From Modestobacter sp. VKM Ac-2985 (lineage in GTDB: Bacteria; Actinomycetota; Actinomycetes; Mycobacteriales; Geodermatophilaceae): a DNA stretch of 64,000 nt. The notes beneath the pieces were generated by a model that was not told the origin of the DNA, did not search any database, and saw only the letters and a list, made by a program, of their open reading frames with translations. Both the position numbers and the translations under genes were made by a program. The stretch lies in contig NZ_JAPVBI010000002.1 in the NCBI RefSeq assembly GCF_026967925.1, positions 1,169,628 through 1,233,627 on the forward strand, given 5' to 3'. This document shows, piece by piece, positions 1-8,643 of the stretch (the first letter of the stretch is position 1; each line of letters opens with the position of its first letter).

Positions 1-39
1 GTCGTCCTCGTCGGACCGGCTGTCCATCTTCCGGCTCAC
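1..39 (-). CDS. rsgA: Ribosome small-subunit GTPase RsgA, first 13 codons (partial)
   Basis: Only the N-terminus is in the window; the gene continues past the left edge. The reading frame starts at a GTG whose last two bases form part of the aroA stop (GTGA overlap) and reads VSRKMDSRSDEDD. Actinobacterial RsgA proteins begin with a similar acidic DEDDVR-type stretch, and rsgA commonly follows aroA in this phylum. RsgA is a GTPase that checks late maturation of the 30S subunit. The call rests on 13 residues plus gene order, so it is tentative. Confidence 0.55.
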   Translation of the reverse strand, partial: MSRKMDSRSDEDD

Positions 40-1316
40 GCGGGCACCCCGGCGTCCTCGCCGAGCAGACCGGCCCAGCGTTCCCGGAAGTCCGGCAGCG
101 TCTTGGTCACCGCCCCCGGGTCGGTGACCTCGATGCCGTCGACCGCCAGGCCCAGCACCGCCGCCGCGTGCACCATCCGGTGGTCGGCGTAGGAGTCCAG
201 CCGGGCCGGGCGGTGCCGCCCCGGGGTGATGACCAGCCCGTCGGGCAGCTGCTCGACCCGGGCGCCGACGGCGCTGAGCACCTCGTCCAGCGCCTGCAGC
301 CGGTCGGTCTCGTGGCCGCGCAGGTGGGCGATGCCGGTGAGCCGGGACGGCCCGTCCGCCAGGGCGCACAGTGCGGCGAGCACCGGGGTCAGCTCGCCCA
401 CCTCGCCCAGGTCGGCCTCCAGCGGGGCGATCCGGGAGCCTCCGGTCACCTGCAGCCCCTCGGGCGTGCGCACCACCGTGGCGCCCATCGCGGTGAACAG
501 CCGGTCGAGCTGGGCGCCGGGCTGGGTGGTGTCGGTCGGCCAGTCGCGCACGGTCACCCGGCCGCCGGTCACGAGAGCCGCAGCGAGGAACGGTGCGGCG
601 TTGGACAGATCCGGCTCGACGACGCGGTCCAGCGCCGCGATCGGGCCCGGCGCGACGCGCCACCCACCGTCGGTCCGGCTCACCTGCACGCCGTGCTCGG
701 CCAGCGTCCGGACGGTCATCTCCACGTGCGGCAGGGACGGCAGGCTCCCGGCGAGGGTCAGCTCGATGCCGCTGTCGAAGCGGGCCGCGGCCAGCAACAG
801 CCCGGACACCACCTGGCTGGACTCGCTGGCGTCGACGGTGACGGCACCGCCACGCACCGCACCGGTGCCGTGCACGGTGAACGGGGCCCGGCCGCGGCCG
901 TCGTCGTCGACCCGGACGCCGAGGTCCCGGAGGCCGGCGATCAGGCCGGCGTTGGGTCGGTCGCGCAGCCGGGCGTCGCCGTCGATCCGGACCGGCCCGG
1001 CGGCCAGTGCGGCGACCGGCGGCAGGAAGCGGAGCACCGTGCCGGCCAGCCCGGCGTCCACCTCGGCCGGCCCCCGCAGCGGCCCGGGGGTGACCAGCCA
1101 GTCCCCGCCGTCGGCGACGATGCCCACCCCGATCGCCCGCAGCCCGGCGGCCATCAGGTCGGTGTCGCGGGCGCGCAGCGGGCGCACCAGCCGGCTGGGC
1201 CCGTCGGCGATCGCGGCCAGCACGAGGGCGCGTGCGGTGATCGACTTGGACCCGGGGAGGGTCACCACGGCGTCCACCGGGGTGCGGCGGGCGGGCGTCG
1301 TCCAGACCTCGGTCAT
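36..1316 (-). CDS. aroA: 3-phosphoshikimate 1-carboxyvinyltransferase (EPSP synthase)
   Basis: The enzyme joins PEP to shikimate-3-phosphate, the sixth step of chorismate synthesis, in the cytoplasm. About 426 aa, normal for the family. The N-terminal PGSKS substrate-binding motif is clear, as are LAGTVLRF, the ASESSQ-type loop (DASESSQVVSGLL) and a C-terminal DHRMVHAAAV segment. I chose ATG 1316 (MTEVWTTP) because an AGGA lies about 9 nt upstream; ATG 1325, three codons earlier, is too close to it. It overlaps rsgA by 4 nt and sits 83-92 bp after the aldehyde dehydrogenase on the same strand. aroA, SRAP and rsgA cluster similarly in mycobacteria. Confidence 0.95.
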   Translation of the reverse strand: MTEVWTTPARRTPVDAVVTLPGSKSITARALVLAAIADGPSRLVRPLRARDTDLMAAGLRAIGVGIVADGGDWLVTPGPLRGPAEVDAGLAGTVLRFLPPVAALAAGPVRIDGDARLRDRPNAGLIAGLRDLGVRVDDDGRGRAPFTVHGTGAVRGGAVTVDASESSQVVSGLLLAAARFDSGIELTLAGSLPSLPHVEMTVRTLAEHGVQVSRTDGGWRVAPGPIAALDRVVEPDLSNAAPFLAAALVTGGRVTVRDWPTDTTQPGAQLDRLFTAMGATVVRTPEGLQVTGGSRIAPLEADLGEVGELTPVLAALCALADGPSRLTGIAHLRGHETDRLQALDEVLSAVGARVEQLPDGLVITPGRHRPARLDSYADHRMVHAAAVLGLAVDGIEVTDPGAVTKTLPDFRERWAGLLGEDAGVPA

Positions 1317-1408
1317 GCCGCTCATCCTGCCCTGCCGACGTCCTCGGCCCCCGTGTCGTGACCGCGGCCGGGCCCCGGGCCCCGCCGGAGCAGGACCCGG
1401 GGGCGGGA

Positions 1409-2878
1409 TCAGCCTCCGACGTGCTGCGCCGGTGCCGCCTGCTTCTTCGGCGGCATGGTGCGCACCAGCCGGCGGTTGGCGAACTCGAACATGCCCAGCT
1501 CGGAGAGCTCGCGTCCGTAGCCGGACCGCTTCACCCCGCCGAAGGGCAGCTCGGGGGAGGAGCCGGACGGCTGGTTGATCCAGACCATCCCGGACTCCAG
1601 CCGGTCGGCCACCTCGCGGGCCCGCTCGGTGTCGCCGCTGTAGACGGCCGCCGAGAGCCCGAAGTCGCTGTCGTTGGCCAGCGCGACGGCCTCGTCGGCG
1701 TCCTTCGCCCGGTAGACGACGGCGGCCGGGCCGAAGAGCTCCTCGTGGTAGGCCCGCATCTCGGGGGTGACGTCGGCCAGCAGGGTCGCCTGGACGAACG
1801 CACCGTCGTGCTCGGGGCGGCTGCCGCCGGCGAGCACGGTGGCGCCCTTGTCGACGGCGTCCTGGATCTGCGCGGCGAGGTCCTGTGCCGCCCGCTCGGT
1901 GGACAGCGGGCCCAGCGTCGTCGCCGGGTCGGCCGGGTCGCCGGGAGCGAAGGTGCCGAAGGCCTGCTGCAGGCCGGCGACGACGTCGTCGTAGACGTCG
2001 TCGAGCACGATGATCCGCTTGGCGGCGATGCACGCCTGGCCGGTGTTGGCCATCCGGGCCATGGTCGCGGCCTTGACGGTGCGGCCCAGGTCCGGGGCGT
2101 CCAGCACGATGAACGGGTCGCTGCCACCGAGCTCCAGCACCGACTTCTTCAGGTGCTTGCCGGCCAGCTGGGCCACGCTCGCCCCGGCCCGCTCGCTGCC
2201 GGTCAGCGTCACGCCCTGCACCCGCCGGTCGGCGATGACCTGCTCGACGTCGGCGATCCGCAGGAACAGGTTGGTGTAGACGCCCTCGGGGGCCCCGGCG
2301 TCCCGGAACAGCTGCTCCAGGGCGAGGGCGCACTGCGGGTTGTTCTCCGCGTGCTTGAGCAGGACGGTGTTGCCCAGGGTCAGGTTCGGGCCGGCCACCC
2401 GCACCACCTGGTACAGCGGGTAGTTCCACGGCTCGATCGCCAGCAGGACGCCGATCGGCTCGTTCACCACCTCGGCCTCGCCGCCGCCCATCACGTCGAT
2501 CGGCTTGGGCGCCAGGAACCGCGGGCCGTTGGTGGCGTAGTACTCCAGGATGCTGGCGGCCAGCTGGACCTCACCGGCGGCCTCCTGGATCCGCTTGCCC
2601 ATCTCCCGGGTGATCAGGGCGGCGAGCTCGTCCTGCCGCTCGCGCATGAGCTCGGCGGCCCGGCCGACGACGGCGGCGCGCTCCTCCACCGACCGGCGAC
2701 GCCACTCACCGAAGGCGGCGTGGGCCCGGGAGACCACGCCGTCGATGGCGTCGGTCTCCAGGAAGGGGAACTCCTTCTCCGTCTTCCCGGTGTAGGGGTT
2801 CACCGTCGCGTACGGGCGTGCGCCTGCGTCGCTGGCGGTCTTCGGCTGCTCGGTCGAGGGAGCCTGGGTGGTCGTCAC
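1409..2878 (-). CDS. NAD(P)-dependent aldehyde dehydrogenase, succinate-semialdehyde dehydrogenase type
   Basis: 489 aa, full length for the ALDH superfamily. The catalytic Cys is at about residue 283 ([11 protein letters not shown]), the general-base Glu at about 249 (LELGGSDPF), and the oxyanion Asn at about 152 in PWNYP. The overall sequence resembles GabD/Sad enzymes, which oxidise succinate semialdehyde to succinate, but the true aldehyde cannot be read from sequence. The GTG start has a GGAGGG about 8 nt upstream. A TAGGAC box on the minus strand at 2936-2931 could be its -10, giving a leader of about 50 nt. It is divergent from the SRAP gene. Confidence 0.88.
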   Translation of the reverse strand: MTTTQAPSTEQPKTASDAGARPYATVNPYTGKTEKEFPFLETDAIDGVVSRAHAAFGEWRRRSVEERAAVVGRAAELMRERQDELAALITREMGKRIQEAAGEVQLAASILEYYATNGPRFLAPKPIDVMGGGEAEVVNEPIGVLLAIEPWNYPLYQVVRVAGPNLTLGNTVLLKHAENNPQCALALEQLFRDAGAPEGVYTNLFLRIADVEQVIADRRVQGVTLTGSERAGASVAQLAGKHLKKSVLELGGSDPFIVLDAPDLGRTVKAATMARMANTGQACIAAKRIIVLDDVYDDVVAGLQQAFGTFAPGDPADPATTLGPLSTERAAQDLAAQIQDAVDKGATVLAGGSRPEHDGAFVQATLLADVTPEMRAYHEELFGPAAVVYRAKDADEAVALANDSDFGLSAAVYSGDTERAREVADRLESGMVWINQPSGSSPELPFGGVKRSGYGRELSELGMFEFANRRLVRTMPPKKQAAPAQHVGG

Positions 2879-2983
2879 GTGATGTGCCCTCCGTCGTGCT
2901 TCGTCGCGGTGCGTCGGGTCTGTGGTCTCCGTCCTACCCCTCTCCGCACCGGTGACGCACGGCGGGTCGTCGGTGGGCGCACC

Positions 2984-2989
2984 TACGCT
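2984..2989 (+). promoter_or_regulatory. Probable -10 element (TACGCT) for the SRAP gene
   Basis: TACGCT fits the actinobacterial TANNNT -10 consensus. It would start transcription near 2996, leaving a leader of about 25 nt with a strong GGAGGAGGAG Shine-Dalgarno before ATG 3022. No convincing -35 is visible. Confidence 0.45.
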
Positions 2990-3021
2990 CGGGGACGTCG
3001 TCGTCGGAGGAGGAGCCCGTC

Positions 3022-3768
3022 ATGTGTGGTCGGTACGCCGCCAGCCGCCGTCCTGAGGACCTCGCGCTGGAGTTCGAGGCCGTCCCGGCCGAGGGTCAGA
3101 CCCCGCTGCCGGCCGACCACAACGTCGCCCCCACCAAGGACGTGTACGTGGTCCGGCACAAGAAGGAGCGGGACGCCGAGGGTGCGCTCACCGGCGGCGG
3201 GCACCGCGAGCTCCGGGTCGTGCGCTGGGGCCTGGTGCCCTCCTGGGCCAAGGACGTGTCGGTCGGCAACCGGATGCTCAACGCCCGGGTCGAGTCGCTG
3301 GCCGAGAAGCCCGCGTTCCGCACCGCGGCGGCGAGCCGACGCTGCCTGGTCCCGGCCGACGGCTGGTACGAGTGGGCCCCCCGGCAGGACCGCCCCGGCA
3401 AGCAGCCGTACTACGTGACGCCGGAGGACGGGTCCGGTCTGGCCTTCGCCGGGCTGTGGGAGGTGTGGGGTCGGGGTGAGGACCGGCTGTACACCTGCAC
3501 CGTGGTCACCGCACCTGCCGTCGGCGCGCTCACCGAGGTGCACCCCCGGATGCCACTCGTGCTGCCGCCCGACCGCTGGGCGCAGTGGCTGGACCCGGCC
3601 GCCGAGGACGTCACCGAGGTCGCCGCCCCGACGCCACCGGAGTACGTCGAGCGACTGGAGATCCGCCCGGTCGGCCCGGCCGTGGGCAACGTGGCCCACA
3701 ACGGGCCCCAGCTCACCGCGCGGGTGGAGTCGGTCAGCGAGCCCGCCGACCAGCCCGCCCTGTTCTGA
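3022..3768 (+). CDS. SRAP (HMCES/YedK) abasic-site-processing protein
   Basis: 248 aa. It begins MCGRYA, so Cys2 becomes the N-terminal nucleophile after Met removal and can crosslink to abasic sites in single-stranded DNA, shielding them during replication. Other SRAP signatures are present: N39VAPT near the N-terminus, the RWGLVPSWAK segment, NARVES, RCLVPADGWYEW with its conserved Glu, and HPRMP with the catalytic His. It has a strong GGAGGAGGAG ribosome site. In M. tuberculosis the homologue (Rv3226c) also neighbours aroA. No SOS-associated partner gene is adjacent here. Confidence 0.93.
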   Translation: MCGRYAASRRPEDLALEFEAVPAEGQTPLPADHNVAPTKDVYVVRHKKERDAEGALTGGGHRELRVVRWGLVPSWAKDVSVGNRMLNARVESLAEKPAFRTAAASRRCLVPADGWYEWAPRQDRPGKQPYYVTPEDGSGLAFAGLWEVWGRGEDRLYTCTVVTAPAVGALTEVHPRMPLVLPPDRWAQWLDPAAEDVTEVAAPTPPEYVERLEIRPVGPAVGNVAHNGPQLTARVESVSEPADQPALF

Positions 3769-3787
3769 CCATCCCCCGATCCCCGAG

Positions 3788-5341
3788 GTGAGCCCGCTGG
3801 ACCCGCACCCGACCACCGCGTCGACCGACCCGGAGCACGTCCAGGTCTCCGCCCGGGCGCTGCCCGACTGGATCGCCGCGGGCGTGACCTTCCTGTCCTC
3901 CGGAGCGGTGCTCGTGATGGAGATCGTCGGCCTGCGGCTGATCGCCCCCTACGTCGGCATCACGCTGCAGACCAGCACCGCGATCATCGGGTTCGCGCTG
4001 GCGGCGATCGCGATCGGTGCCTGGGCCGGCGGGGCGGCGGCCGACCGCACCGACCCGCGACGGCTGATCGCGCCGCTGATGGTCGCCGGTGGGGCTCTCG
4101 TGGTGGCGGTGCTGCCGCTGGTCCGGTTCGCCGGGGAGCTGCTCACCGGCGCCGCGGCCGGCAACGTGCTGCTGCTGGCCGCGGTCAGCGTGGTCGTCCC
4201 GGCCGCGTTGCTCTCCGCCGTCCCGCCGATGGTGGTCGCGCTCCAGCTGGGCGACCTGGCCCGGACCGGCTCGGTGGTCGGCCGGCTGTCGGGCATCGGC
4301 ACGATCGGGGGCATCGTGGCGACGTTCGCCACCGGCTTCCTGCTGGTCGCGATCCTGCCGAGCAGCGTGATCCTGGTCGGCACCGGGCTGCTCGTCGTCG
4401 TGGTCGGGGTGGCCCTCGCCGTGCTGCTGCGCCGCCGGACCCCCGGGGTGGCCGGCCGGCTCCCGGTCGGGCTGCTGGCCCTGGCCGTGGCCGCCCCGGT
4501 GCTGGCCGCGGTGGCGCCGACGCCCTGCGAGCGGGAGACCGCCTACCACTGCGCCCGGGTGGTCGCCGACCCCGAGCGGGACACCGGCCGAGTGCTGCTG
4601 CTGGACACCCTGCGGCACTCCTACGTCGATCTGGCCGACCCGACGTACCTGGAGTTCGAGTACGTCCAGGCGATCGCCTCGGTGGCCGATGCGATCGCCC
4701 CGCCGGCCGAACCGCTGTCGGCGCTGCACGTCGGTGGCGGTGGGCTGACCCTGCCCAGGTACCTGGCCGAGGTGCGGCCGGGCACGCTCAGCCGGGTGCT
4801 GGAGGTCGACCCCGGCGTCGTCGCGATCGACGAGCAGGAGCTGGGGCTGGAGACCTCCGACGAGCTGCAGGTGCAGGTCGGCGACGCCCGGGTCGGGCTC
4901 GGGCAGGAGGCCACCGGGCAGCGGGACCTCGTCGTCGGCGACGCCTTCGGCGGGTTGTCGGTGCCGTGGCAGCTCACCACGGAGGAGGCGCTGCGCCTGG
5001 TCGACGACGCGCTGGCCGAGGACGGCGTCTACGCGGCCAACCTCATCGACAACCCGCCGCTGTCCTTCGTCCGCGCGGAGCTGGCGACCCTGCAGCAGGT
5101 CTTCGACCACGTGCTCCTGCTGGCCAGGGCACCGGTGTTGGCCGGCGAGGACGGCGGGAACGTGGTCGCGGTCGCCTCGCAGCGCCCGCTGCCGGTGACG
5201 GAGATCGCCGCCGCACTGGACGAACGCGGACTCGCCTGGCAGGTGGCCGAGGGGCCCGAGCTCGACCGGCTCATCGGGGACGCCGGCGTCCTCACCGACG
5301 ACTTCGCGCCGGTCGACCAGCTGCTCACCCCGTACGGCTGA
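3788..5341 (+). CDS. Fused multi-span membrane / spermidine-synthase-like methyltransferase-fold protein
   Basis: About 517 aa from GTG 3788, 19 bp after the SRAP stop, so probably cotranscribed. The first ~235 residues hold roughly seven hydrophobic segments (for example VTFLSSGAVLVMEIVGL and TAIIGFALAAIAIGAWAG). The C-terminal half is soluble and has the spermidine-synthase / SAM-fold pattern: HVGGGGLTLPRYL, then an acidic VLEVDPGV and later DLVVGDAFGG. Fused transporter/spermidine synthases of this layout are frequent in actinobacteria and mostly uncharacterised. Aminopropyl transfer cannot be asserted from sequence alone. The start is uncertain because no strong Shine-Dalgarno is visible. 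Confidence 0.8.
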   Translation: MSPLDPHPTTASTDPEHVQVSARALPDWIAAGVTFLSSGAVLVMEIVGLRLIAPYVGITLQTSTAIIGFALAAIAIGAWAGGAAADRTDPRRLIAPLMVAGGALVVAVLPLVRFAGELLTGAAAGNVLLLAAVSVVVPAALLSAVPPMVVALQLGDLARTGSVVGRLSGIGTIGGIVATFATGFLLVAILPSSVILVGTGLLVVVVGVALAVLLRRRTPGVAGRLPVGLLALAVAAPVLAAVAPTPCERETAYHCARVVADPERDTGRVLLLDTLRHSYVDLADPTYLEFEYVQAIASVADAIAPPAEPLSALHVGGGGLTLPRYLAEVRPGTLSRVLEVDPGVVAIDEQELGLETSDELQVQVGDARVGLGQEATGQRDLVVGDAFGGLSVPWQLTTEEALRLVDDALAEDGVYAANLIDNPPLSFVRAELATLQQVFDHVLLLARAPVLAGEDGGNVVAVASQRPLPVTEIAAALDERGLAWQVAEGPELDRLIGDAGVLTDDFAPVDQLLTPYG

Positions 5342-5344
5342 GTG

Positions 5345-5824
5345 TCAGGCGCGGGCGATCGGGGCGGTCCGGGCCCGGGTCAGCCGCACCAGGTCCGCCG
5401 GCGACAGCTCCACCTGCAGCCCGCGCCGACCCGCGCTGACCAGCACGGTCGGGAAGGTCAGGGCGCTGTCGTCCACCACGGTCGGCAGCGCCTTGCGCTG
5501 GCCCAGCGGGCTGATCCCGCCCCGGACGTAGCCGCTGCTCCGCTCGGCGTCGGCCGGTTCGGCCATGGTGGCCTTCCGGCCGCCCGCGGCGGCGGCCAGC
5601 GCCTTGAGGTCCAGCTGGCCGCTGACCGGCACGACGGCGACGGTGAGCGCACCGTCGACCCGGGCGACCAGGGTCTTGAACACCTGGGCCGGATCGGCGC
5701 CCAGGGCGGCCACCGCCACCTCGCCGTAGCCGTGTCCGTCCGCGCCGTCGGCCGGGTCGTACTCGTGCAGGGAGTAGGCGGCCCGCGCCTCGTCCAGGGT
5801 CCGCACCGCCGGTGTCGCCGCCAC
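5345..5824 (-). CDS. ybaK: YbaK/EbsC-type aminoacyl-tRNA deacylase (Cys-tRNA(Pro) class)
   Basis: About 159 aa from GTG 5824 ([12 protein letters not shown]), the usual YbaK length. The YbaK family hydrolyses mischarged Cys-tRNA(Pro) in trans. Family features: the catalytic Lys in VFKTLVA, the [15 protein letters not shown] strand-helix segment and the [12 protein letters not shown] loop. It converges with the preceding gene (3 bp between stops) and is divergent from sigR, so the interval upstream of its start carries the sigR promoters. Confidence 0.9.
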   Translation of the reverse strand: MAATPAVRTLDEARAAYSLHEYDPADGADGHGYGEVAVAALGADPAQVFKTLVARVDGALTVAVVPVSGQLDLKALAAAAGGRKATMAEPADAERSSGYVRGGISPLGQRKALPTVVDDSALTFPTVLVSAGRRGLQVELSPADLVRLTRARTAPIARA

Positions 5825-5888
5825 GGCGCAGCAGCCTAGGCCGGACGCGACGGCGCCGGCAGCGGTTTCCCCGACGAACGCCCCGGCG

Positions 5889-5916
5889 GGGAATCGAGCC
5901 CGGGTGCGTGCCGTTG
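5889..5916 (+). promoter_or_regulatory. SigR-type promoter (GGGAAT-N18-GTTG) upstream of sigR
   Basis: GGGAAT at 5889-5894 and GTTG at 5913-5916 are separated by exactly 18 nt, matching the GGAAT-N18-GTT consensus of Streptomyces SigR / mycobacterial SigH promoters. It drives into sigR, so positive autoregulation is the natural reading. Transcription should begin around 5922-5925. GTG 5925, in frame with sigR, lies exactly there. Confidence 0.85.
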
Positions 5917-6015
5917 CACCGACCGTGAGCAGCACAGTCTCGGGCGCCCCGGCGCGCATCGCGCGCGGTCCCGCGCCCGCCCGCCGTCCCCCCGGCCGTC
6001 CCGGCCGCACCCGGC

Positions 6016-6021
6016 TAGGAT
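6016..6021 (+). promoter_or_regulatory. Second sigR promoter, housekeeping-type -10 (TAGGAT)
   Basis: TAGGAT fits TANNNT and lies 8 nt before an in-frame GTG at 6030. It could supply basal sigR transcription, complementing the stress-induced SigR promoter about 110 bp upstream. No clear -35 is visible. Confidence 0.5.
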
Positions 6022-6068
6022 CGAGCGACGTGGTCGCCCGCTCCCGGGCGCCGCAGAGAGGACGGTCG

Positions 6069-6761
6069 GTGCCCGAGGAGCCCGCGAGCGACAGCCCCGT
6101 CGTCGAGACGGGGAAGCCCGATGAGACGCCGGAGGCGCGCGCCGACGGCAGTCGTGCCGAGCTCGCCGAGACCCGGGCCCAGCGCGACGCCCGCTTCGAG
6201 CGCGACGCCCTGCCCTACCTGGACCAGCTGTACCCGGCGGCGCTGCGGATGACCCGCAACCCCGCCGACGCCGAGGACCTGGTGCAGGAGACCTTCGTCA
6301 AGGCGTACTCCGCCTTCCACCAGTTCGCCGAGGGGACCAACCTCAAGGCGTGGCTGTACCGGATCCTCACCAACACCTACATCAACAGCTACCGCAAGAA
6401 GCAGCGCCAGCCGCAGCAGTACCCCACCGAGCAGGTGCAGGACTGGCAGCTGTACGCCGCCGAGGAGCACACCTCCAGCGGCCTGCGCTCCGCGGAGATG
6501 GAGGCGCTGGACCACCTGCCGGACACCGACATCAAGGACGCGCTGCAGCAGCTGCCGGAGGACTTCCGGCTCGCGGTGTACCTGGCCGACGTCGAGGGGT
6601 TCGCCTACAAGGAGATCGCCGAGATTATGGGCACGCCCATCGGCACGGTGATGTCCCGCCTGCACCGCGGTCGGCGCGGACTGCAGAAGCTGTTGGCCGA
6701 CTACGCCCGGGAACGCGGCTTCGTCGCGGCCGGAGCTGCTGAGGAGGCGACCCGCTCATGA
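6069..6761 (+). CDS. sigR: ECF RNA polymerase sigma factor SigR (thiol-oxidative stress)
   Basis: About 230 aa from GTG 6069, preceded by AGAGAGGA at a suitable distance. Region 2 is visible as [24 protein letters not shown] and WLYRILTN; region 4 as [11 protein letters not shown], the [11 protein letters not shown] helix and [11 protein letters not shown]. The family directs transcription of thioredoxin and other thiol-homeostasis genes when RsrA releases it. rsrA overlaps its stop (ATGA), a typical translational-coupling arrangement. The frame stays open upstream: GTG 6030 and GTG 5925 are also in frame and each lies just after a promoter, giving possible proteins of about 243 and 278 aa. 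No structural gene of the regulon is adjacent. Confidence 0.95.
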   Translation: MPEEPASDSPVVETGKPDETPEARADGSRAELAETRAQRDARFERDALPYLDQLYPAALRMTRNPADAEDLVQETFVKAYSAFHQFAEGTNLKAWLYRILTNTYINSYRKKQRQPQQYPTEQVQDWQLYAAEEHTSSGLRSAEMEALDHLPDTDIKDALQQLPEDFRLAVYLADVEGFAYKEIAEIMGTPIGTVMSRLHRGRRGLQKLLADYARERGFVAAGAAEEATRS

Positions 6762-7141
6762 GCACCGACGCTCACGACGGCGCTCGGCACGACCTCCACG
6801 GTGACGACGTCACCTCCTGCGACGACGTGCTCTCCCACGTCTTCGAGTTCCTCGACCACGAGACCGATGACGCCCGCCGGGCGGTCATCGCCGAGCACCT
6901 CGAGGACTGCTCGCCGTGCCTGCGTCAGTTCGGCATCGAGCAGGAGTTCAAGGCGCTGGTGCGCCGGCGCTGCGGCGGTGACCCCACGCCGATGGGCCTG
7001 CGGGACCGGATCAAGGTGCAGCTGACGAGCGTCTCCTTCGAGGAGGACGGCACGCAGGTGCGCGTGGAGAAGGCCAGCATCGAGTCGAGCACGATCCGGG
7101 TGCACGGCGACCAGCCGCCGGGGGAGCGCCCCACCACCTAG
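6758..7141 (+). CDS. rsrA: Zinc-binding anti-sigma factor RsrA
   Basis: 127 aa, starting at the ATG that overlaps the sigR stop. It carries the ZAS-family HxxxCxxC motif (HLEDCSPC) plus an upstream Cys in VTSCDDV. In the family these bind zinc under reducing conditions; disulfide formation releases the sigma factor. The C-terminal ~30 residues are acidic/polar and poorly conserved. It is the last gene of the sigR operon and converges with the tiny ribosomal-protein gene, with only 24 bp between stops. Confidence 0.95.
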   Translation: MSTDAHDGARHDLHGDDVTSCDDVLSHVFEFLDHETDDARRAVIAEHLEDCSPCLRQFGIEQEFKALVRRRCGGDPTPMGLRDRIKVQLTSVSFEEDGTQVRVEKASIESSTIRVHGDQPPGERPTT

Positions 7142-7165
7142 GGCGGTGCAGCGCTCCCCCCGCCG

Positions 7166-7240
7166 TCAGGCGTTGGGGCGCTTGCCGTGGTTGGCGCCGC
7201 TCTTCTTGCGGGCGCGCCGCTTGCGTCCACGCTTGGACAT
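7166..7240 (-). CDS. Ribosomal small basic protein, bL37 type (24 aa)
   Basis: A 24-residue Lys/Arg-rich protein beginning MSKRGRKRRARKK and ending NHGKRPNA. It matches my memory of the actinobacterial 50S protein bL37 described from mycobacterial ribosome structures, which has the same length and NHGKRPN tail. A strong AGGAGGGG Shine-Dalgarno lies 6 nt before ATG 7240. The gene is too short for most gene finders. It is encoded opposite the end of the sigR-rsrA transcript, and a perfect 9-bp hairpin (7264-7286) sits in its leader just upstream of the ribosome site. Confidence 0.8.
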   Translation of the reverse strand: MSKRGRKRRARKKSGANHGKRPNA

Positions 7241-7263
7241 CGCTGCCCCTCCTCTCTGTGCTC

Positions 7264-7286
7264 CACCCGGGCAGGACGCCCGGGTG
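7264..7286 (-). promoter_or_regulatory. Perfect 9-bp hairpin in the leader of the bL37-type gene
   Basis: CACCCGGGC and GCCCGGGTG flank a 5-nt loop. On the minus strand the hairpin ends about 8 nt before the Shine-Dalgarno of the 24-aa ribosomal protein, where a structured control element could sit. On the plus strand it could instead end read-through from rsrA. It has no T-run in either direction. Confidence 0.45.
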
Positions 7287-7489
7287 CGGATCGGTCCCGG
7301 TGGTGGGGTGCCCCGTGTGAGCTGCAGGGCACCTGTCCACCGGTCAAGCTGACCCTGCAAGGCTCTCACGGGTGGGCCGGGGACCGTGCGCTGGTGCGCG
7401 GTCGGGGCCGGTGGTGGACCGGGCCACCGGCAGGATGCCGGTACCGCCGATGTGCGCAGGACCGGCCCAGCCGGGAAGAGGAGGACGAC

Positions 7490-8542
7490 GTGGTCCAGGC
7501 AGTCGACAGCGTGCTCGTGGCCGGTCGCGGGCCGATGGCCTGCGCGGTGATCCGGGCGTGCGGTCAGCTGGGCGTGAAGGCCGTGGCGGTCCACTCGGAG
7601 GCCGAGCGCAACGCCCGGCACGTGCGGATGGCAGACGAGTCCGTGCTGCTGGGTCCGGCCCCGGCGGCCGAGTCCTACCTCGACGTCCGCCGGTTGGTCG
7701 AGGCCGCCCGGCGCACCCGGGTCGACGCGGTGCTCCCCGTTCCCCCCGCTCTCGCCGGGAACGCCCGGCTGGCCGCCGCGGTCGCCGACGCCGGGCTGGG
7801 CTGGGTCGGCCCGGAGGCCGGGGTGCTCGAGCGCCTCGGCGGCGACGGGGTCGAGCCGGCCAGTGAGCGCGGCTTCCTGGCCTGGGTCAGCGCCGAAGGG
7901 CTGCACCACGTCACCCCGGTGCTGCGCGACCGCGCCGGGGGCACCCCACGGGTCTCCTGGACGCCCCCCGACGGGTTGGGGTCGCTGCCCGCGGCCGCCC
8001 GGCGGCTCCCGGAGCTCGGCTGGCGCGGGCTGGTCACCGTGGGCATCGACCCCGGTGGTGAGCTCGCCGAGGTCGCGGCCGGGTTCTCCCTCGACATCGC
8101 CGTGCTCGAGCGGGCCCACGGGCTGGACGCCGTCGCCCTCGCGCTCGGCAGCGTGTCCGGTGCGCCGGTGGGCGGGCTCCCCGACGACGCCGAGGAGCCG
8201 CCGCGCGCCGGGCTGGCCGTCCAGCTGCGGTCGACGCTGCCGCCGGGCACCGAGGGCCGGGTCAGCGGCCGGCTCCCCGACGTCCTGCCCTCCGGTGGTC
8301 GGATCGCCGGGGGCACCGAGCTGGTCGCGGTCAGCGGCTATGACGAGGGGGACCGGCTCGACGGCTGGTACGACGCGCTGCTGGCCACGGTCAGCGCCGC
8401 CGGTCCCGATGCGGCGAGCGCGGCGCGGGCCGCAGCGGAGCTCCTCACCGGTGTCCCGGAGATCGGCGTCCCGCACGACGGGGCCGCCGTCTGCAGCGTG
8501 CTGCGCCGCATCGCCGGTGCACTCGTCCCCGACTGCAACTGA
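7490..8542 (+). CDS. Degenerate biotin-carboxylase-like protein (probable pseudoenzyme)
   Basis: About 350 aa from GTG 7490 with a GAGGAGG Shine-Dalgarno. The first ~110 residues align by eye with the N-terminal domain of biotin carboxylase (AccC): VLVAGRGPMACAVIRAC replaces the usual VLVANRGEIALRVIRAC, followed by AVHSEAERNARHVRMADE and GPAPAAESYLD. After that the ATP-grasp hallmarks are missing: no HPGYGFLSE (LPVPPALAGNA instead) and no GGGGxGM glycine loop with its lysine. The protein is about 100 residues shorter than AccC. It precedes the biotinyl carrier gene by 101 bp. Third-position GC is high throughout, so it looks maintained rather than decayed. A scaffold or carrier-binding role is only inference. 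Confidence 0.7.
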   Translation: MVQAVDSVLVAGRGPMACAVIRACGQLGVKAVAVHSEAERNARHVRMADESVLLGPAPAAESYLDVRRLVEAARRTRVDAVLPVPPALAGNARLAAAVADAGLGWVGPEAGVLERLGGDGVEPASERGFLAWVSAEGLHHVTPVLRDRAGGTPRVSWTPPDGLGSLPAAARRLPELGWRGLVTVGIDPGGELAEVAAGFSLDIAVLERAHGLDAVALALGSVSGAPVGGLPDDAEEPPRAGLAVQLRSTLPPGTEGRVSGRLPDVLPSGGRIAGGTELVAVSGYDEGDRLDGWYDALLATVSAAGPDAASAARAAAELLTGVPEIGVPHDGAAVCSVLRRIAGALVPDCN

Positions 8543-8643
8543 GCCGGCGCTCGGTGGACTGCGGCCTCCGGCTCTCCGCGTGCTTTCATGTGCACACCGT
8601 CGGCTGAGGCGGGTCGGCGCAGGTCAGGGAACAGGGGGCACCG

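Noticed and set aside
36-2429. 797-aa minus-strand frame suggesting a fusion with aroA
   Set aside because: The N-terminal part is the wrong frame of the aldehyde dehydrogenase gene. AroA begins at 1316-1325 with its own ribosome site.
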